Assembly: GCA_040007095.1 (NCBI GenBank)
Contig: JBDTVS010000060.1
Coordinates: 1-48,645, forward strand
DNA: 48,645 nucleotides
Reading direction: 5' to 3'
Origin: JBDTVS01 sp040007095
GTDB taxonomy: Bacteria; Acidobacteriota; Vicinamibacteria; Vicinamibacterales; CAVVIG01
Part shown: positions 26,684 through 34,018 of the stretch, piece by piece
Numbering within the stretch: position 1 is the stretch's first letter
How the letters are laid out: each line of letters opens with the position of its first letter
Made by a program: the position numbers and the translations under genes
Notes under the pieces: model-generated
Told to the model about the DNA's origin: nothing
Databases searched by the model: none
Seen by the model: only the letters and a program-made list of their open reading frames with translations

Positions 26684-26879
26684 ATCAGGATAGAGATCCG
26701 TCCCCCCCAGCGTCGTCTCGTTGTGTTCGTCGTCGCGGCCAACCCAAAGCGTCAGCGCGCCCTCGCAGCGCGACGAGCCGCTCGAGATCCGCGACGAGCG
26801 CCCGCCCGATGCCCCGCCGACGATGTACACGTTTCTCGGAAAGCTCATGTGCTATCGGGAACAGGCATCTGTCTCGCAA
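26684..26879 (-). pseudogene. Frameshifted GNAT acetyltransferase remnant
   Basis: One frame reads HRRRGIGRALVADLERLVALRG, an acetyl-CoA-binding motif A of the GNAT fold. It then fails, while a neighbouring frame continues with ALTLWVGRDDEHNETTLGG and DLYPD, the usual motif-B segment of the same fold. The shift lies near 26760. The N-terminal half of a normal acetyltransferase is absent, so this is a relic of about 65 codons rather than a simple sequencing error. It lies upstream of the secreted protein gene and divergent from the WXXGXW gene. Confidence 0.55.
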
Positions 26880-26897
26880 CTACCGTAAGGTTGCGTC

Positions 26898-27293
26898 ATG
26901 AAACAATTCCTTCAAACGCTCGCGATCTCCGCGTTGCTCCTCGCTCCCGCCTCGGTGGCTCATGCGCAGATTGATTTCGGCATTCGCATTGGCCAACCGC
27001 CAGCGCCACGCGCGTACAGAGTGCCGCGCCAACCGGGTCCAGAGTTCGATTGGATCGAGGGCTACTGGTATCCGGACGGATCGCGTTACAAGTGGCACGA
27101 TGGCTACTGGACGCGACCGCCGTACGAGGGCGCGTACTGGGTCGCGCCGTACCACGTCGGCGGACAGTACTTCGCCGGTCGTTGGGAAGGCCGCCGCGGC
27201 AACATCGGCCATGATCACCGATGGGACCGAGGCAAGCAGCGCGACGAACGCCGTGAACCTCGTCCTAACCGCCGCGACGACGGCCGCCGTTGA
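26898..27293 (+). CDS. Secreted WXXGXW-repeat protein
   Basis: A 131-residue protein with a signal peptide (MKQFLQTLAISALLLAPASVAHA) and short aromatic repeats: DWIEGYWYPDG and KWHDGYWTRPP, then VAPYHVGGQYFAGRWEG. Such WxxGxW/YxWxxG repeats define a family of small secreted proteins of unknown function. The C-terminal 25 residues are Arg/Asp rich. AAGG lies just upstream of the start. A perfect hairpin three bases after the stop may end the transcript. Stress or envelope association has been suggested for relatives, but nothing here shows it. Confidence 0.78.
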   Translation: MKQFLQTLAISALLLAPASVAHAQIDFGIRIGQPPAPRAYRVPRQPGPEFDWIEGYWYPDGSRYKWHDGYWTRPPYEGAYWVAPYHVGGQYFAGRWEGRRGNIGHDHRWDRGKQRDERREPRPNRRDDGRR

Positions 27294-27295
27294 AC

Positions 27296-27320
27296 GTCTA
27301 CCGCCTGAAAGGCGGTAGAC
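27296..27320 (+). terminator. Hairpin after the WXXGXW gene (GAA-loop repeat family)
   Basis: GTCTACCGCCT, loop GAA, AGGCGGTAGAC: a perfect 11-bp stem starting three bases after the stop codon. There is no T tract, so it may act as a factor-dependent terminator or transcript-stabilising hairpin. Two other GAA-loop hairpins follow at 27328-27342 and 27454-27470, so it may be a repeat element rather than a dedicated terminator. Confidence 0.5.
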
Positions 27321-27327
27321 TCCGCGC

Positions 27328-27470
27328 GCGACTGAAAGTCGCAGACCGCGCCGCCTGCGTGCGGCAGTCGTTCAATAGTCACGATCGTGGTTCGCACGAC
27401 GCCCACGTGCTCGTTGGTCCGAAACATCTCACGGCCGGACCTGCTGAAAGCTGACCGGCTGAAAGCCGGT
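27328..27470. repeat. Further GAA-loop hairpins (GCGACT-GAA-AGTCGC; ACCGGCT-GAA-AGCCGGT)
   Basis: Two short perfect hairpins, 6-bp stem at 27328-27342 and 7-bp stem at 27454-27470, share the core CTGAAAG with the hairpin at 27296-27320 although their stems differ in sequence. They resemble REP-like palindromic clusters. The intervening DNA contains no gene I can support. Confidence 0.55.
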
Positions 27471-27494
27471 GGGCTTAAACCTGGCACGTGGGCG

Positions 27495-27524
27495 CTAAAC
27501 ATCTTCTAGAGCCAGAGTCTCGCA
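27495..27524 (-). repeat. Left copy of a 30-bp inverted repeat
   Basis: Read on the minus strand this is TGCGAGACTCTGGC, then TCTAGAAGATGTTTAG. It matches 31400-31429 on the plus strand at 29 of 30 positions (one C/T difference). The two copies face each other and enclose about 3.9 kb. It borders the GAA-loop hairpins on one side and the zinc-ribbon gene on the other. Confidence 0.85.
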
Positions 27525-27557
27525 TCCGGCCGGACCTGGCAGCCCGTGGGTTGCTAG

Positions 27558-27761
27558 CTAGCCGTTCTTTTTGTGCGTGATGTTGGTCGGGAGCAGATCG
27601 GTTTCGCCCTTCGGTAGGGTCCAGACGTGTCCGCATCGCTCGCAGCGATAGTAATTCACGTGCGCGTCCTGGCTGCGGGAGTCGAGCCATCGAATCGCGA
27701 GGGAGCGGCATTCGGCACACGGTTGAATCGAACCAGGTGTCGCGCTCGTGTTCTGCGCCAT
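27558..27761 (-). CDS. Small zinc-ribbon protein
   Basis: A 67-residue protein with two CxxC pairs, CAEC (residues 15-18) and CERC (about 40-43), separated by about 20 residues. This is a rubredoxin-like zinc ribbon; YYRCERCGHVWT resembles the TFIIS-type C-terminal ribbon. GGAGG lies eight bases upstream of the ATG. It lies inside the inverted-repeat-flanked segment and has no operon partner. It probably binds nucleic acid or protein; no further role can be assigned. Confidence 0.65.
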   Translation of the reverse strand: MAQNTSATPGSIQPCAECRSLAIRWLDSRSQDAHVNYYRCERCGHVWTLPKGETDLLPTNITHKKNG

Positions 27762-27899
27762 ACCGCAGGCCTCCAGAGCGGATATCTACGGATTGAAACA
27801 AGCATTGTCTCGCCGACCGCGATCACTGTCTGTCAGGAATTTCCTGACGTCAGGGCGTCGACGTCGCTGGAGGCTCCCCGTGTTTCTCGACCTGAGGCA

Positions 27900-28606
27900 C
27901 GATGATGCGCAGCGATCCTTTCGTCGTGCGCGGCGGAAGTTGCACACACGTTCAACGAATCGAGCGGTCACGACGAGCCGCGCGCGGCGAGCAGCACCGT
28001 GCCGTCGGCCATCCTCACATCGTCGGCCAGGATCATCCCCACTCTCAACTCGGAGAACGACACTTCGCGGGCGTCCACCTGCGGACCGTCGGCGCCTTTC
28101 ATCACCCCGAACGCGTGGAGGACGCCGGCGTCGTATTGCTCGGCGCGTGTTGATCCGGCAGTGACAGCGGCGGCTGGAATAACGGGACGTTCACCTGGAT
28201 GTCCATCAGCACGCCACCGAACCCCGGCACACGACGCGTCTTCCAGAATCGCCAGCGCCGCCCGCCCGTTGGCGGCCACGACCACGATGTGCCCGCGTTT
28301 CTCGAGCAGACGCTTCGCCACCAACTGGTTGAGGCTGTTGTCCTCCACCAGCAGAATGCGCCCGCCGGGTCGCATGACGTCTGGCCGGATCGCGCCCTCG
28401 GTCCGGGTGATGCCGCCGACCGACTCGACCCCGCCATCGGCGTCGAAGACGGGCGATAAAATGTACTCGTAGTTGGCATGATGGCCGGCTGGACTGGTAT
28501 ACGACGTTTCGCCGGTCTTCCGCGCCGCTTTCTCGAAGACCTCCTGGATCTGCTGCTGCAGCAGGGTGGCCCGCGCTATGGCGAGCGCGGCGTCAAGCGG
28601 GCGGAG
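27900..28606 (-). pseudogene. Decayed PAS-receiver two-component gene
   Basis: Reading from 28606 downward, one frame gives LLQQQIQEVFEKAARKTGE, then YEYILSPVFDADGG and VESVGGITR, the end of a PAS domain. It runs straight into GGRILLVEDNSLNQLVAKRLLEKRG and AANGRAALAILEDAS, the first half of a receiver, with no histidine kinase domain between. Near 28230 the frame shifts to GFGGVLMDIQ and the receiver stops making sense. The original frame then yields VDAREVSFSELRVGMILADD, a tail typical of RpfG-like response regulators. That meets a stop at 27968, and a third frame continues with VTARFVERVCNF. At least two frameshifts and two internal deletions mark it as dead. Confidence 0.72.
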
Positions 28607-28950
28607 ACCGTCGCCAGGAAATCCTTGTAGTCCAGTGGCTTCGCGATGTAGCCATCGCAGCCGGCGGCGCGAATACGCTCTTCATCGCCCTTCATCGCCA
28701 GGGCGGTGAGCGCGATCACCGGAATCTCACGAGTCGCGTCATCCAGTTTGAGCAACCGTGTGGCTTCGAGGCCGTTCATGCCAGGCAGCTGGATGTCCAT
28801 CAAGATCAGTTGCGGTTGCTCATCGCGCGCCAGCGTCAACCCGGCTTCCGCATCGGTCGCGTTAATCACGGAATGGCCCGCCGATTCCAGCAGGAAGACC
28901 GCAAGCGTCATGTTCGCGGGATTGTCTTCGACGATCAGGACTTTGGCCAT
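28576..28950 (-). CDS. Single-domain DivK-like response regulator
   Basis: A 124-residue stand-alone receiver. Acidic pocket residues are in VEDN (residues 7-10), the phosphoacceptor is Asp52 in LILMDIQLPGMNG, the conserved Thr is at 82 (IALTALAM) and Lys at 104 (IAKPLD). All key residues are present, so it should be phosphorylated by a histidine kinase and signal by protein contact. The ATG at 28950 follows one base after the stop of a truncated receiver tail (28952-29149), the usual place of a DivK gene behind a hybrid kinase. Because its probable cognate kinases are destroyed on both sides, it may be an orphan. Confidence 0.88.
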   Translation of the reverse strand: MAKVLIVEDNPANMTLAVFLLESAGHSVINATDAEAGLTLARDEQPQLILMDIQLPGMNGLEATRLLKLDDATREIPVIALTALAMKGDEERIRAAGCDGYIAKPLDYKDFLATVSARLTPRSP

Positions 28951-28951
28951 C

Positions 28952-29149
28952 TCAGACGGCCAATGGGCGCCCGGACATGGCGCGCCGGACCTCAGCGGTA
29001 AAGCCGTCAGGGTCGAACCCGCTCTTTTCCATGATGCTGGAGACGTAGCCACTCAGCTTCGCGCGGTCCTCTGGTGTGATCTGCTTGGCGGTGACCACCA
29101 CAATCGGGATGCGGGCCGTAGCGGGGTCGTCTTTGAGCGACTGTATCGA
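28952..29149 (-). pseudogene. C-terminal remnant of a hybrid histidine kinase receiver
   Basis: One open stretch of about 65 codons gives LKDDPATARIPIVVVTAKQI, then TPEDRAKLSGYVSSIMEKSG and FTAEVRRAMSGRP, the end of a receiver domain with the conserved Lys replaced in the usual SSIMEKSGF variant. It is closed upstream by a TGA at about 29150, so the rest of the receiver, PAS and kinase domains are missing. The stop lies directly before the DivK-like gene. Sequence between 29150 and the DUF6178 stop at 29204 shows no kinase homology. Confidence 0.75.
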
Positions 29150-29203
29150 TCAATACACGATGGAGAACGACCGATACTCGGCACCAGGACATTTCTTGGG
29201 TTT

Positions 29204-30970
29204 TCAGCGGCGGAGGACGTTCGGAAGCTGCGCCATGAACTCCCGGACGGTGGCAATCTGACTGGTCGTGGAGATGAACTCGAAGGCGGTCGCACTGACC
29301 GAGCCGGTTCGACCTTCCAGGACGGCAGTCAATGCCACGGGCACGACGGGACACTCACCCATCAGTCCGAGTAGGCTGACCCAGGCGGGCATGTCGAGAA
29401 TGGCGATCACATCCAGGGCATCACGCGCGCACCACGGCGTTCCCGCCTCACGGTATCGCCGCAGCTCGATCCGAAGCACGCGCAATTCCCGATCGACTTC
29501 AGCATCGGCGCGCCGCAAAGCGGTGAGTGCCACGATGAGCCGCTGGGCGACGAACAGGCAGACGTCTTGGTGCAACACCTGCCATCCCACTTCGAAGGCC
29601 GTCACGAGGTCGTGGTCCACGAGAAACGTCCGGGGCAGCAGGCTGTTCGGTTCGCCCGTGGACTCCGCGCCTGGTGAATCGTTCTCAGGCCAGCGAGCGG
29701 GCCAGTGTTCGAGACCGAGGTTGCAGATCCCGACCACCGCATCTGACGCCTCCTGCAGCGTAAACGACCGTGACTGTATCGAGCACCCCGCGATCAGGGT
29801 ATTCGCGAGAAACGCCAGCTCCCGGTTCCGCATGAGGTGTGCGGTGTCGTCCGTGTCGCGGACGTATTCCATCAGCGGCCGGATGCACGCAAGACGCGAC
29901 GGTTGCGAACCGGCGCCTTCAAGCAGGGCTCGCGGCCGCTGCGGCACGGCGCCCGATTCGGCGAGCAGACCGATGATGGCGTCACGCGTCTCGACGACGG
30001 ATCCGGTCGACCCCGGCTCCGCGGCGGACAGAGGAACAAGTGACGCATCGTGGTCCGCTGACGCCGCGGTCTGCTCCGCGGTTCGCAAATACGTTGCGGC
30101 GATCGGGTTCAGCACCGGCGTCCCGTCCGGCCGCCGGCGTCTCCCCTCTCTTGCCAACCGGAGGAACGCACGGGCGTCGTCGCGCGTGCTGTAACCCTGC
30201 TGCGAACGCCGTCGCTCCCGGTCGAGCGCCACGTCGTGGAGTAGTTGCTCCGGCCTCATGAGCAGGTGATCGAGCCCGTCGACTTCTGGCACAGAGTTGG
30301 ACAACTGGCGGCACCCGCGCATCACTCTGTGAAAGCAGTCCTGATAGTCATCGTCAAGGGCGACCAGCAGCGCCACGATCGCGTCCCACGCGTCAGCTCG
30401 AATCGCACGCACGAGATAGCCGCCCACCTCGCACTCGAGGCCTCCGAACATCGCCATCTCAGTGTCCGGAAGATCGTCATCGATTGACGCTGGCGAAGTG
30501 ATCGCCGAGGGGTCGAAGACACGGATGTACCGGGACAGCCCCACTGTCACGAGATGTTCATCCAGGGCGGCGACAATCCTCGCCGCGACGGGTTCGCCCG
30601 TCTCAACCAGCAGCTCGAGCCATTCTCCGAAGCGATCCGCGTCGAACTGTTCGACGAGGCCAGGCTGAGCGCTGCGCCATAAGTCGAAGTCGAAGACCGA
30701 CGTGAGCTGTGCAGGGGTCGCCGAGGCGACGAGCTCGCCAGAGGCGTGGAGTCCAACGTGCCGAATCAACTGATGCAGCGTCTCGGGCGCAAGATGAGGC
30801 ACGACTCGCGCAAGCTGCGGCGCATCGAGCAGGCGCGCGAGCGGACTTCGGAAGGAGTGCGCATCGCCTGGCTCGGAGTCACCCGCTCGCAGCAGGCCAG
30901 CAGCGCGGACAGGCTTGGGTGCGTCGATGGCGTTGTGAATACGGGGTCGATGACTTTTGCGTTTCGACAT
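29204..30970 (-). CDS. DUF6178 family protein
   Basis: A 588-residue soluble protein matching my recollection of the DUF6178 family: a helical repeat beginning SPLARLLDAPQLARVVPHLAPETLHQLIRHVG, then LTSVFDFDLWRS and FGEWLELLVETG, and later DDDYQDCFHRVMRGCRQL. The family has no established function. I chose the ATG at 30970 (MSKRKSHRPR); the frame is open further upstream, but those residues do not look conserved. It lies inside the inverted-repeat segment next to two-component remnants, and the gene itself looks intact. The C-terminal half is less conserved to my eye. Confidence 0.68.
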   Translation of the reverse strand: MSKRKSHRPRIHNAIDAPKPVRAAGLLRAGDSEPGDAHSFRSPLARLLDAPQLARVVPHLAPETLHQLIRHVGLHASGELVASATPAQLTSVFDFDLWRSAQPGLVEQFDADRFGEWLELLVETGEPVAARIVAALDEHLVTVGLSRYIRVFDPSAITSPASIDDDLPDTEMAMFGGLECEVGGYLVRAIRADAWDAIVALLVALDDDYQDCFHRVMRGCRQLSNSVPEVDGLDHLLMRPEQLLHDVALDRERRRSQQGYSTRDDARAFLRLAREGRRRRPDGTPVLNPIAATYLRTAEQTAASADHDASLVPLSAAEPGSTGSVVETRDAIIGLLAESGAVPQRPRALLEGAGSQPSRLACIRPLMEYVRDTDDTAHLMRNRELAFLANTLIAGCSIQSRSFTLQEASDAVVGICNLGLEHWPARWPENDSPGAESTGEPNSLLPRTFLVDHDLVTAFEVGWQVLHQDVCLFVAQRLIVALTALRRADAEVDRELRVLRIELRRYREAGTPWCARDALDVIAILDMPAWVSLLGLMGECPVVPVALTAVLEGRTGSVSATAFEFISTTSQIATVREFMAQLPNVLRR

Positions 30971-31158
30971 GAGCGCCGATGATACGCGTCGCGCGGCCCA
31001 ACAAACAGTCTTGAACTTCGGGAGCATTCGCCCGATACTGATAGGGGGGAGGTTGTGGTCAACCTCTCGACTCCACTCTCGGCTTCAACCGAGCGGCCAT
31101 CCTCGGCAATCGCTTCCTCAGCTACCGCAGCCCGTCTCGAGCCGGGATCTGAACCTCG

Positions 31159-31440
31159 ATGTCGAACCTCGAACTCGTCGCCCTTCTGGTGCGGGACTAC
31201 GACACCGCCATCCACTTCTTCGTGCACGTGCTTGGGTTCGAGTTGGTGGAAGACACGCCGGCGCTGACCAACGATGGCCACCCGAAGCGTTGGGTCGTCG
31301 TGAGACCCGCTGGAGGCCAAACGGGTATCCTCCTGACCCGCGCCGGACGGCGATCAAAGACAGCTTCCAACGCCGAACCGAGCACAACTTGCTTCATCCT
31401 GCGAGACTCTGGCTTTAGAAGATGTTTAGAAGATGTCTAG
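31159..31440 (+). pseudogene. 3'-truncated VOC/glyoxalase family gene
   Basis: The first 60 or so codons encode a normal vicinal-oxygen-chelate half: LELVALLVRDYDTAIHFFVHVLGFELVEDT, then KRWVVVRPAGGQTGILLTRA. After about position 31355 the family pattern disappears and the frame runs for some 28 unrelated codons, through the right inverted repeat copy, to a stop at 31440. Normal family members need a second beta-alpha-beta half for metal binding, so the product would be inactive. The loss coincides with the repeat junction, which suggests the rearrangement broke the gene. Confidence 0.7.
31400..31429 (+). repeat. Right copy of the 30-bp inverted repeat
   Basis: TGCGAGACTCTGGC followed by TTTAGAAGATGTTTAG pairs with 27495-27524 in opposite orientation at 29 of 30 positions. 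At this copy the core TAGAAGATGTYTAG is present twice in overlapping tandem (31416-31429 and 31427-31440). It lies in the tail of the broken VOC gene, 20-30 bases before the glycosyltransferase stop. Confidence 0.85.
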
Positions 31441-31459
31441 GGAAGCGGGTGGCAGGCGA

Positions 31460-32575
31460 TCAGCACGCCGCGACGATCGCCGCCATGCTCTTCAGGCGGG
31501 CTTCCCGCTCCTGCAGCCCACTCAACGTGGGAATCCCCACGTGGTTCAGCACGTCGTGCCAGCGGTACGCCCAATCGTGACGCTGCAGTGAATTGACGAC
31601 GTTGTCTCGTCGAATCCGCGCGATTCGCCGGGGGTCTGACTCCAGTTCGGCGATGAGCGCCGCGACCCGCGCGCCATCCGCAGCGGTCGGGATGACGGCA
31701 TCCGGCCAATCGAAGCCCTGGTCGTACGCCGCACAGCGCGGAGACGCACCCACCATGACCGCTCCGCCGGCGGCCCCTTCGAAAAACCGTGAGCCGATCT
31801 CCTCCAGTCCATTGGTTTCACCTGGTTTGTCGAACTTCGCGGGATAGGCGACGAAGTAGCGGCTGCGCTTGATGAGATTGGCCAGAAGGGCCCGATGTTC
31901 GCGCGCGTCGAGCACGGGAAAATTCCCGACCGTATCGTACACGTAGAAGAAATCGCCGCACTCCGCACGCGCCATCAGCGCGTCATGCAATCCCGCCGGA
32001 CGTCGTCCGATGTTATAGACGTCGATGCACCGCGCCGGACTCACGGGAGAGGGACAGAACAGCAGGGCATCGGCCGCGGGCGGAAGGAAGTAGCACGGTC
32101 GGCCCGTGACGTCCCGAATGGCCTCGACGCTCGACTGGAAATTCGAAAACACACAGTCGAAACATCGCAGGACCTCCAACCGTTCGCGCGCCTGCCCGAT
32201 CATGCCGGGCCACAACTCCCCCACCACACACACGAGACGGCGGCATTTGTCGCGCAGTCCCTCAATGAGACTCATGTACCGTAAATCCTGAGGGTTCAGG
32301 CAGAACGCAAAGAACAGTTCGTACTCTTGGTCGACGACGATTCGGCCGTCGATTTTTGACCTATTCCCGGTGGTTATTCGATCGAGGCATCGGCCGATTC
32401 GGCTCTTGGCTTCCGCTGGTGGCGCCGGCGCGATGACGTCCACGCTGTCGCACCGGCGGATCACGTCCTCGAACTCATAGCCCGGGCCGCGCGCGACGTG
32501 ATTGCGAAGGTTCCGCATCGAGAACAGCAAGACACGCGCCGCGTCGGCCGGCGAGGATCTCGACCGTTGTGTCAC
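31460..32575 (-). CDS. Glycosyltransferase (Glyco_trans_1_2-like)
   Basis: A 371-residue GT-B-like glycosyltransferase. N-terminal elements include VLLFSMRNLRNHVARGPGYEFEDVIRRCDSVDVIAP. The C-terminal half has YFVAYPAKFDKPG, GSRFFEGAAGGAVMVGASPRC and a closing helix (WAYRWHDVLNHVGIP). The EGAAGG segment with preceding Glu is the usual nucleotide-sugar-binding region of this group. I prefer GTG 32575, which has GGAAGG upstream and follows the previous gene by 37 bases. It is the last gene of the ten-gene unit, which points to a glycan or glycosylated product. Confidence 0.75.
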   Translation of the reverse strand: MTQRSRSSPADAARVLLFSMRNLRNHVARGPGYEFEDVIRRCDSVDVIAPAPPAEAKSRIGRCLDRITTGNRSKIDGRIVVDQEYELFFAFCLNPQDLRYMSLIEGLRDKCRRLVCVVGELWPGMIGQARERLEVLRCFDCVFSNFQSSVEAIRDVTGRPCYFLPPAADALLFCPSPVSPARCIDVYNIGRRPAGLHDALMARAECGDFFYVYDTVGNFPVLDAREHRALLANLIKRSRYFVAYPAKFDKPGETNGLEEIGSRFFEGAAGGAVMVGASPRCAAYDQGFDWPDAVIPTAADGARVAALIAELESDPRRIARIRRDNVVNSLQRHDWAYRWHDVLNHVGIPTLSGLQEREARLKSMAAIVAAC

Positions 32576-32612
32576 GACATCCCTTCCTGTGACGGCACGA
32601 TGAGCCAGCGTC

Positions 32613-33740
32613 CTAGCCGGCCATCGAGTACAACATGCGCAGTTCCCAGCTCGCCAGATCGAGCAGCGGCCTCCCCGCGATCGTCCATTCCCCTTCCGGA
32701 CGGCCGCCACGAACCGGCCGCACCAGGACGCAAGGCATGCCCCGCGCCGATGCGCCCGTATTCACGAACCCGGCACGCTCGAGAATCGCGCGCGCGTCGT
32801 CGGGGAGTGTCGCGGCCCAGGCGATCATGTGGCTGAAGCCGCCCCAGCGGATGGCCGTCCGCAGCAGCTCCTCCATGACGCCGGGATCGCCCGCCTCCCA
32901 GTCCGAGATGTACGCGCTGGTCTGATCGAATCGATCCGATACAGCTCTGCGAAGGACCAGGTAGCCGGTGAGACGAGACTCTCCCGCATAGAGAAAGCGG
33001 TACTCATGCATGGGATTTCGAAAGCGCCAGGCGAAGTAGGTCGCGTTCCTCACGTGCCGGATACGACCGTCCGTGCCAAGAGCCTCGACGAGGTCCGCCA
33101 TGGCGTCGACGTTCGGCTCCCGCGCGAGCCTGACGCCGCCGGCTGCGCTCGACGCACGTGCCGCCCTGGCGTCGAGACGCGCGAACTGGTCGCGCTCCCA
33201 CGGGGCCGGCCAGCACCGGGAATATTTTCGCAAGACAGGCACCGCGCCGATGACCCTGCGCGCCTGCCGGGCGAGGACCGCGCCGCTCGATTCCCGCCGA
33301 ACCTGCTGCGTGACGCCGATGCTCTTCCAACCCATGGTCAACGAGCCGAGGACGGTGGTCGGGCCACCGCTCAAGGTGACCGCAAATCGATCGCCGTCTG
33401 CCGGAAGGTCCTCGAAGGCGGCCTTGTTGATCCGCGTGAACAACCCGCGATTTCGATGGCCCGTGGCAATCACAAGATCGTCCGCGCAATAGATCGGGAA
33501 CTGGCGTCGTGGCCGGCCGGCTTCCCAGAGGCTTCCGTAGAAGCCCCGCATTGCCACGAGCTCTCCCCGGTGCCAGACGAGATAGATAAGGATGATGTCG
33601 AGGTACGGATTCTGCTCGTACTTCCATTCGAGGTAGGCCGTGTTGAGCCTGGTGTCCGAGCTCCAGAGTTCCTTCTGCAGCTCCGCGACCTGCGACTTGT
33701 GCTCCGGACCATATCGCGACATCTCGTACGACCCATTCAT
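32613..33740 (-). CDS. GNAT-like acyltransferase, double domain
   Basis: A 375-residue protein with two GNAT-like halves. The first has YLEWKYEQNPYLDIILIYLVWHRGELVAMRGF and ATGHRNRGLFTRINKAAFEDL, where the GHRNRGLFT loop is the acetyl-CoA-binding motif. The second half has FRNPMHEYRFLYAGESRLTGYLVLRR. Proteins of this type occur in exopolysaccharide loci and often act on sugar amines. Its ATG overlaps the carrier protein stop (ATGA), so it is likely co-translated with it and might accept the acyl group from that carrier. The exact acceptor is unknown. Confidence 0.72.
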   Translation of the reverse strand: MNGSYEMSRYGPEHKSQVAELQKELWSSDTRLNTAYLEWKYEQNPYLDIILIYLVWHRGELVAMRGFYGSLWEAGRPRRQFPIYCADDLVIATGHRNRGLFTRINKAAFEDLPADGDRFAVTLSGGPTTVLGSLTMGWKSIGVTQQVRRESSGAVLARQARRVIGAVPVLRKYSRCWPAPWERDQFARLDARAARASSAAGGVRLAREPNVDAMADLVEALGTDGRIRHVRNATYFAWRFRNPMHEYRFLYAGESRLTGYLVLRRAVSDRFDQTSAYISDWEAGDPGVMEELLRTAIRWGGFSHMIAWAATLPDDARAILERAGFVNTGASARGMPCVLVRPVRGGRPEGEWTIAGRPLLDLASWELRMLYSMAG

Positions 33741-34015
33741 TGCTCCCGACCTCGGTTCCGTCGCCGCTCGATGAATCTCACGATATCGTCGACGGTGTCC
33801 CACTCCTTCGCCAGATCGACGGCCGTCGGGTCGATTGGTGCGCCGACCTGCTGCTCGATCCAGACCATCAGATTGAAGAGCGCGAGCGAGTCGAACAGGC
33901 CGGACGCGATGAGTGGCGTGTCCGTGTCGACCGGTCCGTCCATCTGCACGTCCCAACTCGCAATCAGCTCGAGCAACTCCTCTTGCGCGGATCGGCGCGA
34001 CTCCTGGTTGGCCAA
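33737..34015 (-). CDS. Acyl carrier protein 2
   Basis: A 92-residue carrier protein. The phosphopantetheine site is Ser43 in ASGLFDSLALFNL, in DltC-like context; helix 3 ends with DDIVRFIERRR. The start appears to be TTG at 34015, three bases after the ligase stop; no ATG gives a complete fold. Immediate linkage to the AMP-forming ligase suggests the ligase loads this carrier, as DltA loads DltC. The acyl group is unknown. Confidence 0.85.
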   Translation of the reverse strand: MANQESRRSAQEELLELIASWDVQMDGPVDTDTPLIASGLFDSLALFNLMVWIEQQVGAPIDPTAVDLAKEWDTVDDIVRFIERRRNRGREQ

Positions 34016-34018
34016 GCG

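Noticed and set aside
27525..31399. Composite transposon or integron
   Set aside because: No transposase, integrase or attC-like array was found between or beside the inverted repeats, so the mobile-element call is left as a hypothesis.
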